Shown here: one piece after another, positions 1 through 8,878 of the stretch | Layout of the letters: each line of letters starts with the position of its first letter | How positions within the stretch are numbered: position 1 is the first letter of the stretch | From: Kiritimatiellaeota bacterium B1221 | Lineage (GTDB): Bacteria > Verrucomicrobiota > Kiritimatiellia > SS1-B-03-39 > UBA6053 | NCBI GenBank assembly: GCA_029269125.1 | Contig: JARHXX010000002.1 | Coordinates: forward strand, 62,001-126,000 | DNA length: 64,000 bases | Reading direction: 5' to 3' | Made by a program: the position numbers and the translations under genes | The notes under the pieces: generated by a model | What the model was told of the DNA's origin: nothing | What the model saw: only the letters and a program-made list of their open reading frames with translations | The model's database searches: none

Positions 1-579
1 ACGGTTTCTGACAATGTGGCGTCGTCCATTAAAATGTTGCCTGAAGAGGCCCAGGCGGACGTCCGGCTGGTCTTTACCGCCCACAGTATTCCCATGGCCA
101 TGGCCCGCAGCTCCAAATATACCGAGCAATTGCAGGAAGCGGCCCGTTTGGTGGCGGAACGCTTGGAAATTTCGAATTGGGATTTGGTCTATCAGAGCCG
201 TAGCGGCCCGCCGTCCATGCCCTGGTTGGAACCGGATATTTGTGATCATCTGGATGACCTGAAAGCTGCCGGAACAAATTCGGTGGTGGTTTCTCCGCTG
301 GGTTTCGTTTCCGATCATTTGGAAGTGCTGTTTGATTTGGATATGGAAGCCCGGGAACATGCCGCAGAGCTGGGGCTTGATTATGTCCGCGCCGCCACCC
401 CCGGAAATGATCCGCGGATGATCGAAATGGTTGTGGAATTGATTCGGGAGCGGCTCGAAGACTGGCCGGAACGTCGAACCATTGGTCGGATGCCCGCGAA
501 ACACGATGTGTGTCCGGCGGATTGTTGCCGGGCGATGAAGCGTCCGGTTTCCGGCAAGCCGTCTGAAGAATCGAAATAG
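1..579 (+). CDS. hemH: Ferrochelatase, C-terminal part (5' end outside window)
   Basis: The reading frame is open from base 1, so the gene starts upstream; about 192 C-terminal residues are visible. It inserts Fe2+ into a porphyrin (protoporphyrin IX or coproporphyrin III) in haem synthesis. Visible motifs are FTAHSIP, whose His (codon 82-84) is the metal/porphyrin-handling residue of the family, the YQSRSGPP and WLEPDI segments, and GFVSDHLEVLFDLD carrying the second conserved acidic residue. The C-terminus contains a CPADCC cluster, as in ferrochelatases that bind a [2Fe-2S] cluster through C-terminal cysteines; cluster binding here is inferred. The protoporphyrin versus coproporphyrin preference cannot be told from this half. 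It converges with the ABC exporter gene, with a hairpin-rich repeat between them. Confidence 0.93.
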   Translation, partial: TVSDNVASSIKMLPEEAQADVRLVFTAHSIPMAMARSSKYTEQLQEAARLVAERLEISNWDLVYQSRSGPPSMPWLEPDICDHLDDLKAAGTNSVVVSPLGFVSDHLEVLFDLDMEAREHAAELGLDYVRAATPGNDPRMIEMVVELIRERLEDWPERRTIGRMPAKHDVCPADCCRAMKRPVSGKPSEESK

Positions 580-672
580 AGGTGAATGTCACCCTGACAG
601 GGCTTTGTACTGTGGGAACCCGCATACCGGGGGTTACCCCCCTGCTTATGGAATGTCACCCCGCTGGGGTTC
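580..672. repeat. Paired-hairpin intergenic repeat
   Basis: The segment between the convergent ferrochelatase and ABC exporter genes holds two related units: GAATGTCACCC followed by TGACAGGG, and GAATGTCACCCC followed by GCTGGGG. Between them is an imperfect hairpin, CATACCGGGGG paired with CCCCCTGCTTATG. This resembles short dispersed palindromic repeats scattered in many environmental bacterial genomes, from memory only. The stop codon and last residues (about QRGDIP) of the minus-strand exporter gene lie inside the right-hand unit. It may also act as a two-way transcription stop. Confidence 0.5.
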
Positions 673-2472
673 TGTCGTGATCCCTTGAGACCAAAGATTT
701 GCGTACACACCTTGTTGAGCCAGCAGGTCGTGATGGGTTCCCTGTTCCACTACCTGTCCGGCATCCAAAACCAAAATGCGGCCGCAGTTTTTGACGGTGG
801 ACAATCGGTGGGCAATGACGAAGGCGGTGCGGTTGTTGAGGAGGCGGTCAAAACTTTCCTGCACGTGGATTTCCGTGGCGGTGTCGAGGGCCGAGGTGGC
901 TTCATCGAGTATCACAATGGCCGGATTTTTGAGGAGCAGGCGGGCAATGGAGAAGCGTTGACGTTCTCCGCCGGAGAGTTGTTGTCCCCGTTCGCCGACC
1001 ATGGTGTCGAATCCCTGGGGCAGTTCCTGAATGCGCTGGAGGATGCCCGCGGCATCGCAGGCTTTTTCCAACTCCTGAATGGTTTTATTCGGATTTACAA
1101 ACAGTAAATTGTCACGGATGGTGCCGTAGAAGAGGAAGGTGTCCTGAAAAACTATGCCGATTTGGCTGCGTAAGCTGCGCCGGTTGATTTGGGAAACCGG
1201 TTTTCCGTCCAATAAAATCTCGCCCTGGGTCGGATCGTAAAATCGTAACAACAGGGACATCAGGGTACTTTTTCCGCAACCGGTCGTGCCCACCAAACCG
1301 ATCTTTTCACCGGGGGCCACTTCCAAGGAGAAGTTATCGATAATTTTTCTTTCAGAATTGTATCCGAAGTGGATTCCCTGAAAAGTGACCTGTCCTTTGA
1401 CTTCATTGGGGTGAAGGACCAGGCCTTCGGGATCCTCCCATTCCTGGGCTTCCTCATTGAGAAACTCACGGATGCGGTCCCAGGAGACCAATCCGCGCTG
1501 AATGGTTTCAAAAATGCCCACAAAAGTACGGATAGGATTAAAAAAATGTCCGGTTAAGGCGATAAAGCTGGTGATGGTTCCGGCGGTGATGGCTCCATTG
1601 CCTCCCCACAGCATCCATGCCCCTCCGGCAGACAGAAAAACCAAAGCCAAATCCTGGGTGCTGTATTGCACTTGGTGGCTGACAGAAAAGACTTTCATAA
1701 TATCCAAGTTCTGATCCCGCACGCTTTGTTGCACGTTTTCATATTTGGCGTTGGACTGGTCCTCCATGGTGTAGGCTTTGATCTCCCGAATCCCGCTGAC
1801 GGTTTCCTGCATGATGGAGGCGGCGGAGGATTCTTTTTCGCGGAGTTCGCGGTAGAGCGGTTTTAATCGGGTCTGAATGGTGTAGACCGAATAGATAATC
1901 AACGGCGTGGGAATCAGCACTGCCACAAACAGGGTGGGGGAGAGCGCGATCATTAAGACCGGTGCAATCAAAAATTGAAGCAGGTTGTAAAAGAGAAAGA
2001 ACCAAGTCTTAAATAACATTTCCGTGCGTTGCACATCCCCGAGCGCCCGCTCCATAATGGCCCCGGTCTGCTCACGTTGAAAGTAACTCATGCTCAACCG
2101 GTTTAAATGGGCGCGAATGTCCATTTTTAATTCAATCAAAACCAACTGAACCGCATCGGTCATGCGCCTCCACATAATGACCCCGAAGAGATTTGCCACC
2201 AGAATGAGGCCGAGCATAAACAGCAGATAGCTCCAGATCATCTGTGATTTACTGAAACGCTCTGCAAACCATTGGGGATCGAGGGTGAGACCGAAAATAC
2301 GGGTGCTGCGTTCTGAAATCACAATGTCCACAAACACACCGACCGTGGCGGCCGGCACTAAATTCAAAAGTGCATTAAATAGATAGAAGATGTTGATTCT
2401 GAAGAAGCGTGCCCGATGGGGGCGCAAATACAGCAACAAACTTTTGAGCCCTGTTTGAGAGGGCGTGTTCAT
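646..2472 (-). CDS. ABC exporter, fused membrane and ATPase domains
   Basis: A 608-residue half-transporter of the MsbA/MdlB type: about six membrane helices in residues 20-320, then an ATPase domain. Visible motifs are Walker A GTTGCGKST near residue 395, signature LSGGERQR near 497, Walker B AIVILDEATSALD, and the switch His in AHRLSTV. Such proteins work as homo- or heterodimers in the inner membrane, exporting lipids, peptides or drugs; the substrate cannot be told. The ATG overlaps the stop of the epimerase gene by four bases (ATGA), so the two are translationally coupled, and the SLC12-type transporter lies upstream in the same operon. The last residues are encoded by the repeat at 580-672, so the native C-terminus may have been altered. 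No second half-transporter is adjacent, which suggests a homodimer. Confidence 0.93.
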   Translation of the reverse strand: MNTPSQTGLKSLLLYLRPHRARFFRINIFYLFNALLNLVPAATVGVFVDIVISERSTRIFGLTLDPQWFAERFSKSQMIWSYLLFMLGLILVANLFGVIMWRRMTDAVQLVLIELKMDIRAHLNRLSMSYFQREQTGAIMERALGDVQRTEMLFKTWFFLFYNLLQFLIAPVLMIALSPTLFVAVLIPTPLIIYSVYTIQTRLKPLYRELREKESSAASIMQETVSGIREIKAYTMEDQSNAKYENVQQSVRDQNLDIMKVFSVSHQVQYSTQDLALVFLSAGGAWMLWGGNGAITAGTITSFIALTGHFFNPIRTFVGIFETIQRGLVSWDRIREFLNEEAQEWEDPEGLVLHPNEVKGQVTFQGIHFGYNSERKIIDNFSLEVAPGEKIGLVGTTGCGKSTLMSLLLRFYDPTQGEILLDGKPVSQINRRSLRSQIGIVFQDTFLFYGTIRDNLLFVNPNKTIQELEKACDAAGILQRIQELPQGFDTMVGERGQQLSGGERQRFSIARLLLKNPAIVILDEATSALDTATEIHVQESFDRLLNNRTAFVIAHRLSTVKNCGRILVLDAGQVVEQGTHHDLLAQQGVYANLWSQGITTEPQRGDIP

Positions 2473-3665
2473 TTGGGAACCACGCCCAGTAAATCGAATT
2501 CAAGTGTTTTTTCTATCATGCGCACCGCGTGATGATCGCATTTATGCTGATGGCCGGTGGTGAAGTTTGTCGGGACGCCGTTTGCAGAAACATTGGAAGC
2601 AATCCCCCCTCCCAAAAATTCCGGAATCATGAAATACTTTTGATAGAAATCGAGCATGCGCTCGGATTTTTCCAGGGGGAAAGCGCTTTCGCCCCAGCGT
2701 TTCCGGGCCCACAGCGCGCCGAGAATGGCTTCAACCTGCGGCCAAAAACATCCACTTAAAGATGAGGCTTTATGGAAGACTGAATAATCGTTTTGAAAAC
2801 AGCCATTTGCGGTCAGGCCATTGTCCAGGGTGTTGCGGCAAAGCTGATAGAGGCGTTGGTCCTCGAAGGGCAGCGGGATTTTGACATAGCGTTCTATCTC
2901 TTCACAAAACCCCAGCCATTCAAATCCGTGAGCGAGGGATTGATGATCGTATTCGTAATACTTGACGGGGCTGCTGTCATCCGCCAGTTTCTCTACGGTG
3001 TAGCCTTCTTCGGGGCGGGTAATATGCCGGTCAAAATACCTGCAAAGATCACTTACTTGGTTGCTGAGGTAATTGCGTTCTTTTTCGGCAAGTTCCGGGG
3101 CGCAGACTTCGAGGGCGCGAAGTAAATTAAAAGCGCCTTCGCAGCGGTGGATGTGGGCATTGTCGGTTTTAATTTGGCGTTCACCCTTTTTGAGGTCAAG
3201 CAGATCCCACGTCCCTTGTTCCGCAAGACGGCCGTCGGTAAGCAGCGCGTCCATTTCATGATAAACGGTTAAGGCCAGTTCGGCGGAAGGGCGGTGTCGA
3301 AATGTGCGGGCGTAGCGGCTGAGGCAGATGACCTGATACGCATTTAAATAGCCGGAAATGACGCTGTTTTTGTTTCTCCATTTTTCCGTGCTTATCATTA
3401 ATGCCCCCTGTCTCTCGGGGAAAACCTCAAAGAGGCTGTCGGAAAGATGCCGGGCAATTTTTTCGGCATTCGGGTGTCCGAATTCGTGCCCTACGGAATA
3501 ATTATACATCTGCCGCAAATGCATAAGCGGCGATTTGTACTTGTGAGAGGGCTCTTTTACCAAGGGTTTTACCTGGGTGAAAACACCGCCGTTTTTCCAG
3601 TCGATGAGATCTTCCCACCAGCTCAGGATATCATGTAAATGCTCTTTGAAATATTGCGGGTCCAT
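2469..3665 (-). CDS. AGE-family sugar 2-epimerase/isomerase-like protein
   Basis: A 398-residue cytosolic protein of the N-acylglucosamine 2-epimerase superfamily ((alpha/alpha)6 barrel, enzymes acting on C2 of sugars such as GlcNAc, mannose or cellobiose). Length fits the family (about 390-420). Family-like features are RQMYNYSVGHEFG near residue 52, DHQSLAHGFEWLGF near 243, CFWPQVEAILGALW near 305, and a His-rich GHQHKCDHHAVRMIE near 371-385; histidines in the latter three are candidates for the proton-transfer residues. There is no signal peptide. It lies five bases downstream of the SLC12-type transporter gene and overlaps the exporter gene. The substrate is unknown; a sugar epimerase between two transporters suggests handling of an imported sugar or osmolyte. 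Confidence 0.75.
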   Translation of the reverse strand: MDPQYFKEHLHDILSWWEDLIDWKNGGVFTQVKPLVKEPSHKYKSPLMHLRQMYNYSVGHEFGHPNAEKIARHLSDSLFEVFPERQGALMISTEKWRNKNSVISGYLNAYQVICLSRYARTFRHRPSAELALTVYHEMDALLTDGRLAEQGTWDLLDLKKGERQIKTDNAHIHRCEGAFNLLRALEVCAPELAEKERNYLSNQVSDLCRYFDRHITRPEEGYTVEKLADDSSPVKYYEYDHQSLAHGFEWLGFCEEIERYVKIPLPFEDQRLYQLCRNTLDNGLTANGCFQNDYSVFHKASSLSGCFWPQVEAILGALWARKRWGESAFPLEKSERMLDFYQKYFMIPEFLGGGIASNVSANGVPTNFTTGHQHKCDHHAVRMIEKTLEFDLLGVVPK

Positions 3666-3670
3666 TGTCT

Positions 3671-5929
3671 TTATCCCATGCCGATAATTTCGCTGAAGTT
3701 GATGTTTTCCGCCGAAAGGACGAGTACCAAAGGCAGGTCCGCGGTGTCGGTGATCATTTGACGGTAATATTGCTGATAGGCGGCCTCTTCCTCTTCCGGA
3801 TCGGGTTGTTTCATCCCCATGAGCACCAGAGAGGCATCGGCTGAAGAGCGATGAATCATTTCCAGTGGATTGGGGTTTTCTTTAATGAGAATTTCCAGTT
3901 CCAGGTCCAGGCGATGTTCGTTTTTGAATTCCTGCAGGTAATTCATGATGTCTTTCCGCTCTGACTCATCTTGAATGAGGCGTTTAAGGACAATTCGGGC
4001 GTTGGCCCAGCGTCCTCCACGGGTGAGGAGGTATGCCACGGTGATCATGAGGCCGATATTCGCCTGTTTTCCGCGCCACCAGATATCAATGCGGGGTTGG
4101 GTGGGGAGGGAGTCATCCACTTTATCCAGGGTGCGGACCATAATCAAATTCCGTTTCATGGTATAACAGAGTTTGATGAAATGGGTGTAGGCCGCAATAT
4201 TTTGGGGTTGCCTGGTTTCGCCCATGACGATGGTGTTGGGTTCAATCGGACCAAATCCATATCCCTTGACCAGAGATTCCGCGCCGGCGAGGATATCATT
4301 GGAGGGGTAGAGTTTTACCAGGGCCTGTACATCCCGTTTTTGCAGGTAGTCGGTAATGGTTTTGCGTAATGATAACACCCGATCCGCGGTCCAGTTTTCG
4401 TTGGGAACAATGGTGCCCAAGGTCAGATATGAGGTCCCACGGGCCATGGCGTGGGCCAATTCGATCAGATGCCAGCGGGTTTGGGGAGAGCCGCTGAAAA
4501 CCAGTACATTGGGCCGCCAGTTGCGGGTGTCCGGCGGCTGATGGCGGAGTCGTTCCACTGCGTAACGGACCAAGAGCATTAAGATTCCGGCACGGGTGTC
4601 CCCGAAGTGAGAGCGGATATTTCTTCTTTTCATGATGAAGTAGAGGAAACCGGTGACTCCCAAAGCCGCAAAGGTGGCTCCGATATCGATCATGATCATG
4701 GTGGTGAAACAGGCGGTGGCCCCAATGAGGGAACCCCACCAGGGAAAGCGGAATTTGGGCCGCCAGGTGGGACTGCCAATGAGCCCTTCCAATCCGGCGG
4801 AGAGATTGATCAGTCCGTAGGAGGTGAGAAAGAACATGGTGAGCACCGGGGCAATCATATTCAGGTCGCCCAGCAAGATGGCGATGAGCGCCACTAAAAA
4901 AGAAAGCGCGGTGGCAATGCGGGGATCATTTTTTTTACCATATCCGCGGCCGATAAAGCTGGGGAGGACCTTGTCAGTGGCCAGGGCCTGTAGCGTTCTG
5001 GGGGCGCCGAGCAGTGCTCCCAGCGCACTTGAAAGGGTGGCGGCCCACACCCCGATCATAATGAGGATGGCCCAGCGGGCGAGTTCGGCCATAATCAGCG
5101 GACGGGTCAGTAAAATGTTTTCATCGTTGATGAAGTGGAGCATCAACAGGGGAATGGTCATATACACCACATAGCCGGTAAGTACGGCCGCGATGGTTCC
5201 GCGGGGAAGGGATTTGGCCGGATCTTTAAGGTCACCTGACATGGCAATACCGGCTTCAATTCCGGTTACCGCCGGGAAAAAGACCGCAAATACAATCCAG
5301 AAGTCAACCTTGTCCGGAACAATGACCCCGGGTTGTACGCCGGTTGCCGCGGGAGGGCCGCCCAAATAAAACGAAACCAAAGACGCGAAGATCGCACAGA
5401 GAATGAGGAGTTGGGCTTTAAGGGCCAGGTCTGCGGAAATGAGTGCCAATACGGTAAGTCCCACCAGAGTGGCGATGGAAATGAAGCGGATTTCGCTGAT
5501 GCCCTGAAAGGCTTCAGGCAACATTTCTATGTAGCGGGTGAGGTCGACCACATCCACCAAAGATTCGGCAAAACCGGAGATATAAAAGGCGATGCCCAAT
5601 GCCTGTGCGAGAAACAGGGGCAGGCCGATGGCGGCGCCAATTTCGAGCCCCAGTGAGCGGGAGATCATGTAATACGCACCGCCTTTGCCCACTTTCATGT
5701 TGGTGGCGGTGGCGGAGAGGGAGAGGCCGGTCAGAAAAGTGATCGAAGTGGCCATGGTGACGATCAGTAAGGTGAGGGGGAGCCCCACATTGCCCAGCAC
5801 CCAGCCGAAGCGGAGGAACATGATCACCCCGAGGATGGTCAGAATGCTGGGAGTGAAAACACCTTGAAAGGTGCCGAAGGAATAACCACCGCTATTTTCG
5901 GACCCGTTAGTTTTATTTTTTTTGGCCAT
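3671..5929 (-). CDS. SLC12-type cation-chloride/amino acid transporter
   Basis: A 752-residue membrane protein of the APC superfamily with the SLC12-like N-terminal signature FQGVFTPSILTILGVIMFLR and GKGGAYYMISRSLG. About 12 membrane helices fill residues 20-460, followed by a roughly 290-residue soluble C-terminal domain with Rossmann/Usp-like segments (VLVFSGSPQTRW; SSADASLVLMG). Eukaryotic SLC12 proteins move K+/Na+ with Cl-; bacterial relatives are mostly uncharacterised and some may carry amino acids or polyamines. It is the first gene of a three-gene minus-strand operon, and its ATG sits about 115 bases after the frameshifted propeller/LamG gene. The family is secure; the substrate is not. 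Confidence 0.88.
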   Translation of the reverse strand: MAKKNKTNGSENSGGYSFGTFQGVFTPSILTILGVIMFLRFGWVLGNVGLPLTLLIVTMATSITFLTGLSLSATATNMKVGKGGAYYMISRSLGLEIGAAIGLPLFLAQALGIAFYISGFAESLVDVVDLTRYIEMLPEAFQGISEIRFISIATLVGLTVLALISADLALKAQLLILCAIFASLVSFYLGGPPAATGVQPGVIVPDKVDFWIVFAVFFPAVTGIEAGIAMSGDLKDPAKSLPRGTIAAVLTGYVVYMTIPLLMLHFINDENILLTRPLIMAELARWAILIMIGVWAATLSSALGALLGAPRTLQALATDKVLPSFIGRGYGKKNDPRIATALSFLVALIAILLGDLNMIAPVLTMFFLTSYGLINLSAGLEGLIGSPTWRPKFRFPWWGSLIGATACFTTMIMIDIGATFAALGVTGFLYFIMKRRNIRSHFGDTRAGILMLLVRYAVERLRHQPPDTRNWRPNVLVFSGSPQTRWHLIELAHAMARGTSYLTLGTIVPNENWTADRVLSLRKTITDYLQKRDVQALVKLYPSNDILAGAESLVKGYGFGPIEPNTIVMGETRQPQNIAAYTHFIKLCYTMKRNLIMVRTLDKVDDSLPTQPRIDIWWRGKQANIGLMITVAYLLTRGGRWANARIVLKRLIQDESERKDIMNYLQEFKNEHRLDLELEILIKENPNPLEMIHRSSADASLVLMGMKQPDPEEEEAAYQQYYRQMITDTADLPLVLVLSAENINFSEIIGMG

Positions 5930-6044
5930 AAGGTTTAAATAATATGATGGGTTCCGGAAAAAGGAAGTAAATTGAAAAGGAACCGTCGATTTCAGGGGGC
6001 GGCTTTCTTCGGTCTGCTGTTGGCCGCCCAGGCTGGAAACCGGT

Positions 6045-7797
6045 TTATTTGGGGGAGGGACCCGCTTCCAGTATCAGCGCATAGCGGGCGGCGGCTTCTT
6101 CTGCGGTGATCGCGAGATTGTAGAGCGCGAGATGGCTTAAGTTTCCCTGCCAATTCCGGGGATCCTTCCATTCATCTCCGAGGATGAAATGCGCGGGTTG
6201 CCAATTGCTGAAATCGCCCTTCACTTTTTGGCTGTTATGGGATTCTTCGCCGTTGATGTAGGCGCGAAGGTTTCCATTCTGATAGGTGATGAGAATATGG
6301 GTCTGTTCTTCCCTGGCAATATTTCCAATGTGGGATTCGGGTTGAATGCCGTTGTTGCCTGTCTGTGGGGTTCGTAGTCGGAAAATAAGTTTGGCTCCCT
6401 CCTGCCCCAGTGTAAAGTTCCGGTTTTGTGAATCATTGGAAAAACTCACGATACGGGCCGGGCCTGTTTGGGTCAACGATGCGGTCTCAATGACACATTC
6501 GAGGGTGAGCTCGTTTGAGGCTTGGAAGTGGCTTAATAGCAGTTCGTTGGTTTTATCATGTGCAAGTACGGCACCTTTCAGGATGCGGATCTGGTCTTCC
6601 CCGATTTCCGCCTGGCCTCGGCGGATGAAAAATTTGTAACTTCCGCTTACATCCGGCTGCCAAAGCAGGCTGAGATAATCAGAGGTGCCGGGCCATTCAT
6701 CTGACAAGGTCCGCTGAGATGGAGGGGCTTGGGCGATGACTCCTGTATCCGAATCGATGCGCAGCGGACTTGCAGGATCGGCAGCCAATACTTTGTGGAT
6801 GTTCTGGTGTTCTCCATCTTTCACCCAAACCTCGGGATAAAAATCGGCTCGATCATTGTCGGTGACTTTGACCCAATTTTCGATGTGGCCCCAGTGGGCA
6901 TCAAAACGTCCGACATATATTTCAACTTCCGGACCTCCTCCGTGGATCTTGTTCCCGCCACCGCCCACTTTATAGGGGCCGGTGGTACTTATGATCCGCA
7001 CGTCATTGCTCCAGCGGGGATGATAAACTTCGAAACCATCAATCCCTTTTCCTTCGTGAATATCGACTTTTCTACGGGCGGATTCACCCGGGAACTGCAG
7101 GTAGACATTCCGGTGTGGACGATCAAACACCCAGAACAGTTTACTGTTGTCGGGTGAAAGGGCGGTCCAACAACCGTTGGCAAACACCGATGCGGTTTGG
7201 GTCACGAGGTCCACCACGCCGCATTTGGGCCAGGGAAACTGACCGCAAGCCATTTTCAGATCTGCGGAAACCAGAAAGCTGTCGGGACTGATCGGAGTTT
7301 TGTCCCAAATTAATTCCTCTTGATCCGGATTGTTTAAGGGGAAACGAACCACGGAATTATAGCGGACCCTGGATTCTTTGCGGTTTCCGCGGGCGGCATA
7401 GATCCAGACGGCATCGGATGCCGGATCCTTCACTGCATCCAAGACATAACCCGGTGCCAAAGGGACATAATTGCCATTGGACCAATTGTATAAATAGATT
7501 TGATCTTCCTTTCGGTTGTTTACCAACAGAGACTTGCCGTCGGGTGTGAACACGGGCCGGCAATAGTTCGAAATATCGGGAAGCAATTCGCGAACCCCTT
7601 TACCGTCGCGGCTGTCGATACCCATGAGTTTTAGACGGTTTGACATCAGAAAAGTGCCTCCCCCCTTTGGGGTTTTGATCCTGTACCCATGCGACCCGGG
7701 TGTGATTGCCGGTGAGGAGCTCTAACGCATGGGCCGCATCGGCGGAACATTTTATCCATGGAAGAATGCAGAGAGAGGCAAAGAGAAGAAATTTCAT
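6045..7797 (-). CDS. Secreted beta-propeller/LamG protein, frameshifted
   Basis: Two adjacent minus-strand frames make one protein if one base is removed. The first (ATG at 7797) gives a signal peptide (MKFLLFASLCILPW...) and then LLTGNHTRVAWVQDQNPKGG. The second, intact from the in-frame ATG at 7646, continues NRLKLMGIDSRDGKG, a TolB-like propeller with FTPDGKSLLV-type blades, and a LamG/concanavalin-like domain over roughly its last 170 residues (containing AYINGEESH). The break lies in a six-C run on the + strand (7660-7665); with five C the join reads NPKGGGTFLMSNRLKLMG. Whole length would be about 583 residues, exported, probably binding glycans or surface polymers. Either a sequencing error, slippage or a real pseudogene. 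If real, only a leaderless product from 7646 would be made. Confidence 0.78.
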
Positions 7798-8236
7798 GGA
7801 CGGAGCCTGTCCTCAAATCTCCGGGGAGAAAAGAAAAAATTGCCGGCCAGAATGACAAGCCGCTCCCCGCCAAAAGAACGTTTCAGGGTTCGGTTGTTTA
7901 GGATTCATCCTGAACACAGAATGCGATACAGCAGTAAGTTTTCGCAATGTCCTTTAAACTTCTGTTCTCCTTGTAACTTTTCACCCCAGGATCCAAGAAT
8001 AGATAAAACAACGCGTTGTTTAATACTATGTTGGCAGAGCAAGTAAGAAAATTCAAACCGCAGATACACGCCGATGAACGCAGATAAACCCCCATCCGAA
8101 CATACTCTGATGACAGACCCGAACATCTGCGTAAATCTGCGTTCATCTACGGATAAAAAATACAGAGCCAACAAATATATTGAGCAAACGCCTTGTCTCC
8201 ATCCGATTATTTAACCGTTATCCAAGACTCAGAAAC
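7798..8236. other. Gene-poor stretch with an inverted repeat
   Basis: No convincing gene is seen between the propeller/LamG start and the next small membrane-protein gene. Apart from the inverted repeat at 8055-8158 the sequence is AT-richer than its surroundings. It must hold the promoters of both flanking genes, but no clear -35/-10 pair stands out. Confidence 0.45.
8055..8158. repeat. Inverted repeat with GATGAACGCAGAT arms
   Basis: The 13-base arms GATGAACGCAGAT (8073-8085) and ATCTGCGTTCATC (8135-8147) are perfect reverse complements separated by 49 bases. Flanking pieces extend the symmetry imperfectly (CCGCAGAT at 8058-8065; ATCTGCGTAAATCTGCG at 8125-8141). Sequences with this CGCAGAT/ATCTGCG theme are, from memory, scattered intergenically in many unrelated bacterial genomes. 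No transposase gene is present. It could be a non-autonomous mobile element or a REP-like repeat. Confidence 0.6.
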
Positions 8237-8878
8237 ATGAAAGAAGTGATTATTGGTTTCCTGGTCATCAGCAGCGTCATGCTTCTGGAACTTTTGGATG
8301 CAAGTCTACTTAATGTGCCATTGCTCTTTATCTTCATCCCATTTGCAATGGCGATTGTGGTTCCTGCAACGTACTGCAACCTACGGAACCGAGGGGAAGC
8401 CGAAAAGGAAACCGGCCATACGGATGGTTATTCGATGAAGCAGAGAATTAGGGACATCTCGCGGCCTGTGGCGGTGGTCCTGCTTGTTACCATCTGGAGC
8501 ATAAGCCGATACCGCATCCCTGGGGAGTATTCCTATCGGAGCCGTGGAGTCGAACCGTTTTCCGGCTCGTCGCTACTCCGTCTCAAACTAGACGCTGATG
8601 GATCAGGTCAGATATGGCGAAGCGAAGGGAATAGTGGAGATTTCCGCGTTGGCTTCTCCTGGGTCTCAACCGCAGATGGAATCGACATCACCGTGCCCGA
8701 CTACAAACACTGGTCCTACAGCGGCTTCAGTTCCCCAGGGGTTCATTCTTTCCAAAGGCAAGGTTCAGGCCTTACCCATGTGGGGAGGAAGGAACCTGGC
8801 CCACTTCAATCTAACGGGGTGAAGCGCAGCATGGCCAGAAAGAGATTCCAGTTCAAAAAAAACATTCTGCAATTGTAG
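8237..8878 (+). CDS. Hypothetical two-helix membrane protein
   Basis: Not recognised. The chosen ATG (8237) begins MKEVIIGFLVISSVM; an in-frame start 57 bases upstream is possible. Two N-terminal membrane helices are followed by a linker rich in charged residues, a third hydrophobic stretch (VAVVLLVTIWSI), and an apparently extracytoplasmic domain with LKLDADGSGQIWRS. The last roughly 45 residues are basic and unlike a folded tail. In another frame the same DNA reads ILSKGKVQALPMWGG and stops at 8822, which looks more protein-like. Deleting one G from the GGGG at 8738-8741 would join the two. The gene lies in a thinly coding stretch and may be decaying or mis-sequenced. Confidence 0.42.
   Translation: MKEVIIGFLVISSVMLLELLDASLLNVPLLFIFIPFAMAIVVPATYCNLRNRGEAEKETGHTDGYSMKQRIRDISRPVAVVLLVTIWSISRYRIPGEYSYRSRGVEPFSGSSLLRLKLDADGSGQIWRSEGNSGDFRVGFSWVSTADGIDITVPDYKHWSYSGFSSPGVHSFQRQGSGLTHVGRKEPGPLQSNGVKRSMARKRFQFKKNILQL

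Noticed and set aside
74..625. Minus-strand frame of 183 residues opposite the ferrochelatase
   Set aside because: Pro/Arg-rich composition typical of the antisense of a GC-rich gene, while the plus strand has clear family motifs.
8055..8158. CRISPR array
   Set aside because: Only two arms in opposite orientation, without regular spacers; no cas genes anywhere in the window.
7898..8174. Minus-strand reading frames across the inverted repeat
   Set aside because: They read through the repeat arms and have repetitive, biased composition; no ribosome binding site.
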